Shown here: positions 54,759-64,000 of the stretch, piece by piece
Numbering within the stretch: the first letter of the stretch is position 1
Layout of the letters: each line of letters opens with the position of its first letter
Assembly (NCBI RefSeq): GCF_027947595.1
Contig: NZ_CP116257.1
Location: 806,001 to 870,000 of the forward strand
Length of the DNA stretch: 64,000 nt
Direction of reading: 5' to 3'
Origin: Streptomyces lienomycini
GTDB lineage: Bacteria; Actinomycetota; Actinomycetes; Streptomycetales; Streptomycetaceae
Notes under the pieces: model-generated
What the model saw: the letters and a program-made list of their open reading frames with translations, nothing else
Database searches by the model: none
What the model was told of the DNA's origin: nothing
Made by a program: the position numbers and the translations under genes

Positions 54759-57248
54759 ATGAGCAGCCTCTTTGACGACAGCTTCCTGGCGAGCCTCCAG
54801 ACCCCCCGGGGTCACGAGGAGGAACCCCCGCCGCCGCCCGAGGACGAGCACGGACCGGAGCCGGTTCCGCACGATCTGTTCGGCGGGAAGTTCGACGCGC
54901 CCCCGCAGCGGGACACCCACTACCGGGACGGCGCCCCGCGCCCCGCCCTGGACGCCGCCGCACTCCTGGAGGGGCTGAACGAGAACCAGCGCGCCGCCGT
55001 CGTCCACGCCGGCTCCCCGCTGCTCATCGTGGCCGGTGCCGGCTCCGGCAAGACCCGCGTCCTCACCCACCGCATCGCCCACCTGCTGGCCGAGCGGAGC
55101 GTCCACCCGGGCCAGATCCTCGCGATCACCTTCACCAACAAGGCCGCGGGCGAGATGAAGGAGCGCGTCGAGCAGCTCGTCGGCCCGCGCGCCAACGCGA
55201 TGTGGGTGATGACCTTCCACAGCGCGTGCGTCCGCATCCTGCGCCGCGAGTCGAAGAAGCTGGGCTTCACCTCGTCGTTCTCGATCTACGACGCCGCCGA
55301 CTCCAAGCGGCTCATGGCGCTGGTCTGCCGCGACCTGGACCTGGACCCCAAGCGCTTCCCGCCGAAGTCCTTCAGCGCGAAGATCAGCAACCTGAAGAAC
55401 GAGCTGATCGACGAGGAGGACTTCGCCGCCCAGGCCGCCGACGGTTTCGAGAAGACGCTCGCCCAGGCGTACGCCATGTACCAGTCGCGGCTGCGCGAGG
55501 CGAACGCCCTTGACTTCGACGACCTGATCATGACCACGGTCAACCTGCTGCGCGCCTTCCCGGACGTGTCCGAGCACTACCGCCGCCGCTTCCGGCACGT
55601 CCTGGTCGACGAGTACCAGGACACCAACCACGCCCAGTACGCGCTGGTGCGCGAGCTGGTCGGCACCCCCGCCGAGCACCCCGTCGACGTGCCGCCGGAG
55701 GCCGAGGTGCCGCCCGCCGAGCTGTGCGTGGTGGGCGACGCCGACCAGTCGATCTACGCCTTCCGCGGCGCCACCATCCGCAACATCCTCCAGTTCGAGG
55801 AGGACTACCCGGACGCGACGACGATCCTCCTGGAGCAGAACTACCGCTCCACGCAGACGATCCTCAGCGCCGCCAACGCGGTCATCGAGCGCAACGAGTC
55901 CCGCCGGCCCAAGAACCTGTGGACCAACCAGGGCAGTGGCGCGCAGATCACCGGATACGTCGCCGACACCGAGCACGACGAGGCGCAGTTCGTCGCCGAC
56001 GAGATAGACCGCCTGTCCGACGCGGGCGAGGCCAAGGCCGGTGACGTCGCCGTCTTCTACCGGACCAACGCCCAGTCCCGTGTCTTCGAAGAGATCTTCA
56101 TCCGCACCGGCCTGCCCTACAAGGTCGTCGGCGGTGTCCGCTTCTACGAGCGCAAGGAGGTCCGGGACGTCCTGGCGTACCTGCGCGTCCTGGCCAATCC
56201 CGAGGACTCGGTGCCGCTGCGCCGCATCCTCAACGTCCCCAAGCGCGGCATCGGCGACCGCGCGGAGGCGATGATCGACGCCCTCGCCCAGCGCGAGAAG
56301 ATCGGCTTCCCGCAGGCGCTGAGGCGCGTCGACGAGGCGTACGGCATGGCCGCGCGCTCCGCGAACGCCGTGAAGCGGTTCAACACGCTCATGGAGGACC
56401 TCCGTACGGTCGTCGAGTCCGGCGCCGGACCGGCGACCGTGCTCGAGGCGATCCTCGAACGCACCGGATATCTGGCGGAGTTGCAGGCCTCCACCGACCC
56501 ACAGGACGAGACCCGCATCGAGAACCTCCAGGAACTCGCGGCCGTCGCCCTGGAGTTCGAGCAGGAGCGGGCCGAGGGCGAGGAGGCCGGGACACTGGCC
56601 GACTTCCTGGAGAAGGTCGCGCTCGTCGCCGACTCCGACCAGATCCCGGACGAGGAGGACGGCGACGGCGTCGTCACCCTGATGACCCTGCACACCGCCA
56701 AGGGCCTGGAGTTCCCGGTCGTCTTCCTCACCGGGATGGAGGACGGCGTCTTCCCGCACATGCGCGCCCTAGGCCAGGCCAAGGAGCTGGAGGAGGAGCG
56801 GCGCCTCGCCTACGTCGGCATCACCCGCGCCCGCGAGCGGCTGTACCTGACCCGATCGACGCTGCGCAGTGCCTGGGGGCAGCCGTCCTACAACCCGCCC
56901 TCGCGGTTCCTGGAGGAGATCCCGGCCCCCTACCTGGAGTGGAAGCGGACCGGGGCGAACGGACCCGCGCCCTCCGCGCCGGTCTCGGGCGTGGCGGCCT
57001 CGCTGTCGTCGTCGCGTTCCCGGTCCTCGGCGTCCGGCGGGTCCGGCTTCGCCACCCGCCGGTCGGGCTCGGCCGAGCAGTCGACGGTCTCGTTGGCGGT
57101 GGGCGATCGTGTCACGCACGACCAGTTCGGCCTCGGCACGGTCGTCGGCATCAAGGGCACCGGATCGAACGCCGAGGCGACGATCGACTTCGGGGACACC
57201 AAGCCGAAGCGGCTGCTGCTGCGGTACGCGCCGGTGGAGAAGCTCTGA
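54759..57248 (+). CDS. pcrA: ATP-dependent DNA helicase PcrA (UvrD/Rep type)
   Basis: 829-residue superfamily 1A helicase that unwinds DNA in excision repair and removes RecA. About 75 acidic/Pro-rich residues precede the Q motif LNENQRAAV; Walker A is GAGSGKTR (about 92-99), motif II VDEYQDTN, motif III GDADQSIYAFRGA, motif IV EQNYRST, motif VI AYVGITRARERL. The C-terminal Tudor-like domain (VGDRVTHDQFGLGTVVGIKG) is the RNA polymerase-binding part. ATG 54759 is well placed. Confidence 0.97.
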   Translation: MSSLFDDSFLASLQTPRGHEEEPPPPPEDEHGPEPVPHDLFGGKFDAPPQRDTHYRDGAPRPALDAAALLEGLNENQRAAVVHAGSPLLIVAGAGSGKTRVLTHRIAHLLAERSVHPGQILAITFTNKAAGEMKERVEQLVGPRANAMWVMTFHSACVRILRRESKKLGFTSSFSIYDAADSKRLMALVCRDLDLDPKRFPPKSFSAKISNLKNELIDEEDFAAQAADGFEKTLAQAYAMYQSRLREANALDFDDLIMTTVNLLRAFPDVSEHYRRRFRHVLVDEYQDTNHAQYALVRELVGTPAEHPVDVPPEAEVPPAELCVVGDADQSIYAFRGATIRNILQFEEDYPDATTILLEQNYRSTQTILSAANAVIERNESRRPKNLWTNQGSGAQITGYVADTEHDEAQFVADEIDRLSDAGEAKAGDVAVFYRTNAQSRVFEEIFIRTGLPYKVVGGVRFYERKEVRDVLAYLRVLANPEDSVPLRRILNVPKRGIGDRAEAMIDALAQREKIGFPQALRRVDEAYGMAARSANAVKRFNTLMEDLRTVVESGAGPATVLEAILERTGYLAELQASTDPQDETRIENLQELAAVALEFEQERAEGEEAGTLADFLEKVALVADSDQIPDEEDGDGVVTLMTLHTAKGLEFPVVFLTGMEDGVFPHMRALGQAKELEEERRLAYVGITRARERLYLTRSTLRSAWGQPSYNPPSRFLEEIPAPYLEWKRTGANGPAPSAPVSGVAASLSSSRSRSSASGGSGFATRRSGSAEQSTVSLAVGDRVTHDQFGLGTVVGIKGTGSNAEATIDFGDTKPKRLLLRYAPVEKL

Positions 57249-57343
57249 GGACGCGGCGGGGGGCGGAGCGGGCCCGAGCGTAGGTCCGGGCCCGGCGGGT
57301 GTGTCGAGGTGTTACGGCGTCGGGTCGTCGCCGCGGCAGGGCG

Positions 57344-59071
57344 TTACTGCGGGTTGAGCCCGTGGCTGCGCAGCCACGGGAGCGGGTCGATCGACGAACC
57401 GCCCGCGGGGCGCACCTCGAAGTGCAGGTGCGGACCGGTCGAGTTGCCCGAGTCACCCGAGAACGCGATGGTGTCGCCGGCCTTCACGGTCGTACCCGTG
57501 GGCACCTTGTAGCCGGAGAGGTGGCAGTACCACGTCTCCGTGCCGTCCTTCGCGGTCACGATCATCATGTTGCCGTAGGCGCTGTTGAACTGTGTCCGCA
57601 CGGTGCCGTCGGTCGCGGCCATCACCTTGGTCCCCTGCAGCACGGGGAAGTCGATGCCGGTGTGCGAGGACATCCAGTTGATACCGGCCTGGCCGTAGTA
57701 CGCGCTGAGGCCGTGCTGGGCGACCGGGAGCGCGAACTTGGGGCGCAGCCGCTCCTTGCGGGCCGCCTCCTGCGCCGCCCGCCTCTTCTCGGCGTCCTGC
57801 TCGGCCTTCAGGTCGATGCGCTCCTGCGTCCGGCTGGCCCGGTTGGCGAAGTCGTCGGCACCGGCGGCGAGGCTCGTGAGCTGGGTGTCCAGCTTGTTGT
57901 TGGCGGCGGACGGCTTCACCGGCACGGCGCCGGCGTCGCCCGGGTCCGGCGCGGACGCCGTGCTCTCCGCGCCGTCGTCGCCGGACAGACTTCCGACGGA
58001 GGCCGCGGCGATACCGGCGACGCTCATCACGCAGGCCGACGGCACGGCGATGGTCAGCAGCGCGGAGCGCTTGGCGGGCTGGCGGCGACGGGAGCGCCCT
58101 CCGCTGCGGGAGGCGGCGCGGGTGGCCGGGATCCGTGCGGCCGGCGTGACCTCTTCCTGGTCGTCCAGCAGGTCGGTCACGGTGGGCAGTTCGCCGGTCG
58201 CGCCGGGCTCCCCGTCGTACGGGGCGGCTTCGGCGTGCCCGGCGGCGGGCGGTGCGTCCGGCGCGGCGTCGTCGGTCGGGGAGTGCTCGGCCGGGTGGAC
58301 CGGGTCCGCCGCGACGACCTGAGGGTTCCACTGCGTGGCGTCGTAGGCGCCGGTGTCCGTCGTGCCGTTCGCGAACGCGCCGGTGTTGAAGGTGCCGGTC
58401 GCGAAGGTGCTCGTGTCGTAGGCGCCGGTGTCGAACGTCCGGGTGTCGAAGGCGCCGGTGTCGGAGGCCGCGGGGTCGGAGACCGCGGTGTCGGCGGCGC
58501 CGGTGGCGAGCGCGTCGCTGGTGAACGTGCCGGTCGCGAAGGTGCCGGTTCCGAACGTGGCCGTGTCGAAGGTCTGCGTGCCCCAGTCCCACTGCTGGGT
58601 CCCGTCGGCCGGGTCGCCGGATCCGTCCGGCCGGCCCCAGGCGCCGGTGTCCCACTGCCCGGTCGACTCGGCGCCCGGGGCCTGCGACGTCACGGAACCG
58701 TGCTGCTGGTAGCCGGACGTCCACGTCGTCGTGTCATAGGCGCCGGTGTCGTAGGCGGCGTGGTGCTGGGCCGCGTAGGCGTCGTAGGTGAGGGCCTGTC
58801 CGCTGCCCGTGTCCCACTGGGTGGCGTCGTACGAACCCGTGGTCTGGTGGGTGCCGGTGTACTGGCCCGGCATGCTGCCGAAGAGGGGGTCCGTGTCGTA
58901 GGCCGGGGCGTCGGTGGCGCCGGCCGGGAAACCGGTGGGGTCGTAGCCGCCGTACGTGGTGAGGTCGCCGTACTGGGCCTCCCCCGTGCCGTACGACGCG
59001 TACTGCGTCGGGGCCGCATCGGAAGCCGGAGCCGGGGTGGTCGTGCTCCCCGACGGGTGACGGTCGTTCAC
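57344..59071 (-). CDS. M23 (LytM-type) peptidase with long low-complexity N-terminus
   Basis: 575 residues from GTG 59071. Residues 1-~330 are Thr/Asp/Gly-rich with quasi-repeats such as DTGAFDTRTFDTGAYDTSTF, predicted disordered and cytoplasmic; a basic stretch (SGGRSRRRQPAKR) precedes one membrane helix (LLTIAVPSACVMSVAGIAA). Outside are a coiled coil (RTQERIDLKAEQDAEKRRAA) and the M23 domain with both zinc motifs, HTGIDFP (HxxxD) and HLHFEV (HxH), so it should be an active endopeptidase on peptidoglycan. The long inside tail is unusual and may link wall cleavage to cytoplasmic partners. Confidence 0.93.
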   Translation of the reverse strand: MNDRHPSGSTTTPAPASDAAPTQYASYGTGEAQYGDLTTYGGYDPTGFPAGATDAPAYDTDPLFGSMPGQYTGTHQTTGSYDATQWDTGSGQALTYDAYAAQHHAAYDTGAYDTTTWTSGYQQHGSVTSQAPGAESTGQWDTGAWGRPDGSGDPADGTQQWDWGTQTFDTATFGTGTFATGTFTSDALATGAADTAVSDPAASDTGAFDTRTFDTGAYDTSTFATGTFNTGAFANGTTDTGAYDATQWNPQVVAADPVHPAEHSPTDDAAPDAPPAAGHAEAAPYDGEPGATGELPTVTDLLDDQEEVTPAARIPATRAASRSGGRSRRRQPAKRSALLTIAVPSACVMSVAGIAAASVGSLSGDDGAESTASAPDPGDAGAVPVKPSAANNKLDTQLTSLAAGADDFANRASRTQERIDLKAEQDAEKRRAAQEAARKERLRPKFALPVAQHGLSAYYGQAGINWMSSHTGIDFPVLQGTKVMAATDGTVRTQFNSAYGNMMIVTAKDGTETWYCHLSGYKVPTGTTVKAGDTIAFSGDSGNSTGPHLHFEVRPAGGSSIDPLPWLRSHGLNPQ

Positions 59072-59267
59072 CAACTTCTCTTTCGCCTCGACAACAGGGG
59101 CTGCCAGAGCAGTGCGGTGACTGTACCCGGCGGTATACGGGCACGACAATCTTCGTCAGGTTTCGCGTGCGAAGGAAACGGGCAATCGGCCGTGTTTTGG
59201 GGGCCGGCGCACAGGAGCTTGGCATTGTGTTCGAGGTTTGTTCGATGCCGAACGGGTTGTGTCTGGC

Positions 59268-60239
59268 TCAGGCGACCGTCAGCCCGCCCGCGCGCTTGCC
59301 GGTTCCCGTGCCCGTTTCCGTGTCTGTTCCGGCGCCGGTTTCCGGTTCGGCCGTGTCGAGTGCCTGCCGGATCCCCGTGGCCACGGCGGGGTGGACGGGC
59401 AGCGCGAGGTGGCCGATGCCGCTCACCCGCACGTTCTCCACGCACAGGTCGGGGTGGTCGAGGCAGGCCGTCTCCAGCGGGTCCATCACGCGGTCCAGGT
59501 CGCTCCAGAAACTGACGAACCGCGTACGGCAACCGGGTGACGGCTGGGTCAGCTCCTCGAGCACCGCCGATCCGGGGCGCATCTGGCGCACGATCGGGTG
59601 CGCGTTCGCCAGCGGGACGACACGGGTGCCGGCGTGCGGGGTGCCGAGCGTCACCAGCGTCCGGACGCGGAGGTCCCCGCCGAGCCGCTGCACGTAGTAC
59701 CGCGCGATCAGACCACCGAGGCTGTGCCCGACGATGTCGACCCGGTCGCTGCCGGTCCGCTCGCGGATCTCCTCGATGTGCCGTCCGAGCAGCTCGGCCG
59801 CGGTGCGGATGTCGCAGGTCAGGGGGGAGTAGTTCAGCGACTCGATCTCGTGCCTGCCGTGCTGGGCCAGGCTGCGGCGCAGCAGCAGGAAGACCGAGCG
59901 GTTGTCGATGAAACCGTGCAGCAGGACGACCGGGTGGCCGGTGGGGGCCGGGAGCCGCGGCGGGGGCGGTGAGGAACACGAGTCCCCGGATCCGATCGGC
60001 GGCACGGGCGGGACCGGGCGCCGCTCCTGGATGATCCCCGAGGGGTAGAGGAGGACGTGACCGGCGAGGATCGCGGCCTCCAGGGCGCTCGCCTTCAGGA
60101 GGGTCATGGAGAGTCCGGTCAGCCGACCCGGCAGACCTGCCAGTTCCGGCAGTCCTGGGAGCCCGGGCAGACCGGGCAGGCCGGGCAGGAGACGCTGGAC
60201 GAGCGGGAGAAGGGGCAGTGCTGCCGTGGTGACCTTCAT
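59268..60239 (-). CDS. Alpha/beta-hydrolase lipase
   Basis: 323 residues from ATG 60239, GGAGG seven bases upstream. The oxyanion motif HGFIDNRSVF, nucleophile elbow GHSLGGL (Ser), and late His in IGHLALPVHP form the catalytic set; TLGTPHAGT is the triacylglycerol lipase signature. The N-terminus has a hydrophobic segment with LPGL repeats, perhaps a signal anchor. Probably an esterase/lipase at the membrane or secreted; the substrate is unknown. Confidence 0.9.
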   Translation of the reverse strand: MKVTTAALPLLPLVQRLLPGLPGLPGLPGLPELAGLPGRLTGLSMTLLKASALEAAILAGHVLLYPSGIIQERRPVPPVPPIGSGDSCSSPPPPRLPAPTGHPVVLLHGFIDNRSVFLLLRRSLAQHGRHEIESLNYSPLTCDIRTAAELLGRHIEEIRERTGSDRVDIVGHSLGGLIARYYVQRLGGDLRVRTLVTLGTPHAGTRVVPLANAHPIVRQMRPGSAVLEELTQPSPGCRTRFVSFWSDLDRVMDPLETACLDHPDLCVENVRVSGIGHLALPVHPAVATGIRQALDTAEPETGAGTDTETGTGTGKRAGGLTVA

Positions 60240-60655
60240 GGGCCGACCTCCTGTCGGCACGCAGGGACGCCTCTGTCCCCCGTGTGCCCTCGTGGAGCGC
60301 CGTGACACCGGTGACGGGTGATGTTTGCGAGGCGCATCCCTACGCGGGTTCCGGCATGCCGTATCAGTGGTCTGTGGGCTCGTGAGCCCTGTGGTGTCGT
60401 GATACGGCGCCGCGGTCCGCCGCGGTTCCGACCCGCCCTCGCCGCGCGGCGCTCCGTGCGCGTGTCTCCGCCGCGCCCTGGAGCCGTGCGCGGCGGACGT
60501 GTCCCACCGTGTGATTTCCCCCTCTGTATGCACCGCGAAACTGCCGGTTGCGCGATGCTGGCGATAACGTTCGTTCACTTCCCCGGACGCTGTGGGCGGC
60601 GAAGTGTGCGGTACTTGTCGGTACGGATGGATGTAGTCGCTTCATGGAGGCAGTG
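60240..60655. other. 416-bp divergent intergenic region
   Basis: Upstream regions of the lipase and the B12-binding subunit. No cobalamin-riboswitch blocks are seen. AT-richer at 60300-60380 and 60530-60660. GGAGG at 60647-60651 is the ribosome site of the plus-strand gene. Nothing else can be assigned. Confidence 0.5.
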
Positions 60656-61072
<417 letters not shown>

Positions 61073-61154
61073 CCCCGCTCCGACCGGGGCGGTCTCCCGC
61101 ACGGGTACCCCGGGTGCGGCATGCCCGTGGGCGCCGCGGGCGGGTGCGTCGACT

Positions 61155-61280
61155 CGTGTGTCCCGGTTCGTGTGTCCTGGTTCGGGCGGGACGGGGCGTG
61201 TGTCCCGGTGCGTGTGTCCCGGTGCGGGCGGGACGGTTCGTGCGGGACGGTGCGTGCGAGACGGTGTGTGTCGGCTTGGC
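61155..61280 (+). repeat. 42-bp imperfect tandem repeat
   Basis: Copies begin CGTGTGTCCCGG at 61155 and 61197 (42 bp apart), with a degenerate third at 61239. It fills the gap between the convergent icmB-like and DUF5691 genes. Function unknown; copy number could vary between strains. Confidence 0.7.
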
Positions 61281-61325
61281 GCTCGGCTTGGCGCCTCGGC
61301 ACGTTCTCGCGCCGACGGGGCTCGG

Positions 61326-63053
61326 CTAGCCCGTCTGCCCCGTCCGGAGCTCCTCCGTCATCGCCGCCCGCAACCGCAGCGTGGTGACGAGCCGTTGGAA
61401 CGCCTCCGCCCAGTACCCCCCGGCCCCCGGCGACGCGTCCTCCGGTTCGTCCGGTACCGCCAGCAGGCCGTCGAGTCGGCCCGCCTCCGAGGGGTCGAGG
61501 CAGCGTTCGGCCAGGCCCATCACGCCGCTGAAGCTCCACGGGTAACTCCCCGCGTCGCGGGCGATGTTGAGTGCGTCGACCACCGCCCGGCCGAGCGGCG
61601 CGGCCCACGGCACTCCGCACATGCCGAGCAGCTGGAACGCCTCGGACAGTCCGTGTGTCGCGATGAACCCCGCGACCCACTCGGCGCGTTCACCGGCACC
61701 CAGCGTGCCGAGCAGTTTCGCCCGCTCGGCCAGCGACACCGCGCCCGGGCCGCCTGCCTCGGGCGCGGTGGGCGCTCCCAGCAGCGCCCTCGCCCACACG
61801 CCGTCGCGCTGTCGAACCGCCGCACGGCACCACGCCGCGTGCAGTTCGCTCTGCCAGCCGTCCGACACCGGCAGCGCGACGATCTCCTCGGCCGTGCGCC
61901 CCGCCAGCCGGGCCGGCCAGGTGCCGAGCGGGGCCGCCTCGGCCAACTGGCCGAACCACCAAGACCGTTCCCCCCTGCCCGCGGGAGGATGGGCGACGAC
62001 GCCGTCCCGCTCCATGCTCGCGTCGCACTCGTGAGGCGCCTCGACGGTGATCGCCGGGGGGACGAGGGCGCGGTCCAGTGACACGCACGTCGCGGCCCGC
62101 GCCGCCATCCGCGCCGCCAGCGCCGACCCCGGCAGCGCCGACAGCAACTCGGCCGCCGTGGAACGTACGTTGCGGCTGCGGTCGGCCAGGGCCCGCTCCA
62201 GGAACGGCTCGTCCGCCGGTTCGAGTCCCGTCCGCAGCGAGTCGAGGAACATCAGCCGGTCCTCGGCCCGCTCCGTCGCCCAGGTCGAGGTCAGCAGCTT
62301 TCGCGCGCCCGCGGGGTCGCGGGTGCGCAGCGAGGCCAGCAGGGTGACCCGCTCGGCGAACAGACCCTCGTCCCAGAGCCGCCTCACCCGCTCCTCGGCG
62401 TCTGAACCGGCCGGTGCGGTCGCTCCGCCGGGGGCCGCGCGCAGGGCGAACCGCCAGTCCGGATTCAGCCGGGCCAGCCACAGGGCTCGGGGCCCCGCGA
62501 ACGCCAGCGCCGCCGGCCGCAGGTCCGTACGCCCCCGCGCCGCGTCGAGCAGCGCCGGAAGCGCGTGGGGCGGTGCCGCGTAACCGCGGGCGTTCGCCGT
62601 CGCCAGCCACTGGGGCAGCAGCTCCATCAGATCGGGCGCGCTGCCCCTGCGGCCACCGCCTGCCGCGCCGGGACGGTCGGTGAGCAGCATCGTGAGCCTG
62701 CGGGCGGCCGCCGACGGCAGCGGCGGGCGGGGATCCCCGGGGGCCGGCTCGGGGCGCGGGGCCGCACGGGCGGGGCGCAGTCCGGCGCGGCGGCGGACGG
62801 TCTCCGCGGCCGCCGCGTCCAGCAACGCGGCCGCCGCACCGGGCCCGGACGCACCACCCGGTGGAGTGCGGCGGTCCGTACCCAGCAGAGCCGACGTGAC
62901 CAGCTCCTGCCACCCGTCCGCCCCGGAAGCGGACGCCTGGGTGGCGGTGGTCGCGTCGGTCTGCGCGGTCGTGGTCGCGGATGCGGTGTGTGGCCCCGGC
63001 ACGGTGGGCCGCGCCGGGGTGGGCGCTCCCGCGGGGGCGGGTGTCCTGGTCAT
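61326..63053 (-). CDS. DUF5691-type protein
   Basis: 575 residues from ATG 63053. A Thr/Ala-rich first 45 residues precede the start of the domain (WQELVTSALLGTDRRTPPGG), typical of the family found downstream of SWIM-domain genes. The rest is helical (LPQWLATANARGYAAPPHAL; LLASLRTRDPAGARKLL; LGMCGVPWAAPLGRAVVDAL), consistent with HEAT-like repeats. The function is not known; pairing with the SWIM protein and often an ATPase and VWA protein suggests a MoxR-type chaperone module. Confidence 0.8.
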   Translation of the reverse strand: MTRTPAPAGAPTPARPTVPGPHTASATTTAQTDATTATQASASGADGWQELVTSALLGTDRRTPPGGASGPGAAAALLDAAAAETVRRRAGLRPARAAPRPEPAPGDPRPPLPSAAARRLTMLLTDRPGAAGGGRRGSAPDLMELLPQWLATANARGYAAPPHALPALLDAARGRTDLRPAALAFAGPRALWLARLNPDWRFALRAAPGGATAPAGSDAEERVRRLWDEGLFAERVTLLASLRTRDPAGARKLLTSTWATERAEDRLMFLDSLRTGLEPADEPFLERALADRSRNVRSTAAELLSALPGSALAARMAARAATCVSLDRALVPPAITVEAPHECDASMERDGVVAHPPAGRGERSWWFGQLAEAAPLGTWPARLAGRTAEEIVALPVSDGWQSELHAAWCRAAVRQRDGVWARALLGAPTAPEAGGPGAVSLAERAKLLGTLGAGERAEWVAGFIATHGLSEAFQLLGMCGVPWAAPLGRAVVDALNIARDAGSYPWSFSGVMGLAERCLDPSEAGRLDGLLAVPDEPEDASPGAGGYWAEAFQRLVTTLRLRAAMTEELRTGQTG

Positions 63054-63088
63054 GGGGTTCCCCTCCGGTTCCGGTCGTCTGGGACGGG

Positions 63089-64000
63089 TCAGCACAGCGG
63101 CACCGCCTGGCCCGGTCCGCTCGGCCAGGCCGTCAGCGGTACGAAGCCCCGGTGGCCGCACTCGCCGAAGACCGTGACGGGTGCCCCGCCCGCCAGGGCG
63201 ACCAGCCGCCACAGGCCCGGCTGGTTCCCGGCGGACCGGGCGAGCGGCAGTGCCGTGTCCCCTTCGGCGTCCGCGAGTTGCCAGCGGTCGCCGTCCGGTA
63301 CGGGAACGACCCGCTCCAGGGTCACCGGCACCGAGTCCAGCCACGGATCGTCGCGGAGGGCCTCGCCGTAGCGGGCGGCGGCCTGCGACGTCGTCACCCC
63401 TCTCGGTCGTATGCGCGCGGGCTCGGGCGGTGTGAACCGTCGGCCCAGGGCCGCCCGCTGCCTGCTGGTGCCGGGGTACGCCGAGACCTCCGCCTCCAGA
63501 GCCAGCCCCACCGGAAGCGTCAGCTCGGGGGCGCGGCCCGCGGCTCCGTAGGAGAGGAGCAGCGCGGTACGCTCCGACTCCGCGCCGTACAACCAGATAC
63601 GCCGCGTCGTCAGCCGTGCGTCCGCCGTGTCGTACTGGGCGAGGACCAGCCAGCGGTCCCGCGTCGGCGGACCGTCCGCGGACGCCGGCAGGCCGACGCG
63701 GGAACGGACCGTCGCCGCCAGCGCGTCCGGCAGCCGCTCGCGGCGCAACCAGCCCTGGTCGAGCAGGTGGAGCAGGGCGCATTCCTCGAGCAGCCGCACC
63801 GGCCAGCCGGGGCCCGACGCCGGAATGGAGCCCAACTCCCGCACCCGCGAGGCCAGCCCGGGTGCCTGGGCGTCGACCATACGGGCCGCCGTCTCCTCCC
63901 ACACCGTGTACCCCGTCTGTTCGGCGCCGGCCAGACCGCCGCGCAGGAGGTCGGCGAGCCGCTGCTCCAGCTCCGTCGCCCCCGCGGTGATCCGCGCGGC
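63089..64000 (-). CDS. SWIM zinc-finger protein, C-terminal part
   Basis: The frame continues to the window edge, so the start and SWIM finger lie outside. The visible ~303 residues (AGATELEQRLADLLRGGLAG; RWLVLAQYDTADARL; GNQPGLWRLVALAGGAPV) match the downstream half of SWIM-domain proteins that precede DUF5691 genes. The gap to the DUF5691 gene is 35 bp, so they form an operon. The family is inferred from this pairing. Confidence 0.72.
   Translation of the reverse strand, partial: AARITAGATELEQRLADLLRGGLAGAEQTGYTVWEETAARMVDAQAPGLASRVRELGSIPASGPGWPVRLLEECALLHLLDQGWLRRERLPDALAATVRSRVGLPASADGPPTRDRWLVLAQYDTADARLTTRRIWLYGAESERTALLLSYGAAGRAPELTLPVGLALEAEVSAYPGTSRQRAALGRRFTPPEPARIRPRGVTTSQAAARYGEALRDDPWLDSVPVTLERVVPVPDGDRWQLADAEGDTALPLARSAGNQPGLWRLVALAGGAPVTVFGECGHRGFVPLTAWPSGPGQAVPLC

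Noticed and set aside
60240..60655. Cobalamin riboswitch before the B12-binding subunit
   Set aside because: No B12-box-like conserved blocks found; the subunit is a B12 user, not a synthesis gene.

Overview
The window is high-GC chromosomal DNA from a Streptomyces. The evidence is strong GC bias at third codon positions, frequent GTG starts, and the gene set: a WhiB-family regulator beside bldM, an LAXTG-sorted surface protein, DUF397/XRE pairs and NlpC/P60 hydrolases. The gene order groES-groEL1 ... wblD / bldM - ECF sigma - guaB - guaB3 - ... glpD - kinase cluster - gabD2 - GMC oxidase - chorismate mutase / guaA ... pcrA - M23 peptidase - lipase - icmB-like is, from memory, the S. coelicolor SCO4761-SCO4800 neighbourhood. 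The first part also resembles groES/groEL1/whiB3/sigD/guaB2/guaB3 of Mycobacterium tuberculosis.

Layout. 1-3705: two polysaccharide deacetylases, then the HrcA-type heat-shock operon (two CIRCE operators, groES, groEL1 with a His-rich tail, terminator). 3866-6680: an unrecognised regulator-like gene followed by a decayed accessory patch holding a frameshifted gene and a remnant of a contact-dependent-inhibition immunity gene. 6683-9195: SDR, MOSC and LysR genes. 9266-14443: developmental and housekeeping regulators (wblD, bldM with a SigBldN-type promoter and an overlapping upstream ORF, an ECF sigma factor of the ShbA/SigD type) and the purine genes guaB and guaB3. 14444-15027: a gene-poor stretch with a duplicated hairpin and mini-ORF element. 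15028-18278: a nucleotide-sugar dehydrogenase homologue lacking three active-site residues, divergent from glpD. 18461-29220: six consecutive Ser/Thr kinase-type genes, of which four look active and two are pseudokinases (one split by a frameshift). 29343-37034: succinate-semialdehyde dehydrogenase, GMC oxidoreductase, LAXTG surface protein, chorismate mutase with a probable Phe/Tyr attenuator, and guaA.

37038-45441: PPOX-like protein, membrane proteins, a P450-like/PEP-mutase-family fusion, and a PspC-type membrane protein divergent from a PspC-histidine kinase and its NarL-type regulator. 45664-50372: accessory genes (Uma2 nuclease, RsbW-like ATPase, XRE-DUF5753, DUF397, wHTH protein, small XRE) with a local duplication scar. 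50373-64000: two NlpC/P60 hydrolases (the second under a probable c-di-AMP riboswitch), a DoxX-sized small membrane protein, a TDT-type transporter, pcrA, an M23 peptidase, a lipase, a B12-binding mutase subunit, a DUF5691 protein and the end of a SWIM-domain protein.

Working together: the purine genes guaB and guaA lie in one region, separated by the kinase array; cell-wall enzymes (deacetylases, NlpC/P60, M23) recur; and bldM, wblD and the ECF sigma tie the region to growth and differentiation. Gene names and S. coelicolor locus comparisons rest on recall of families and gene order; no database search was run.
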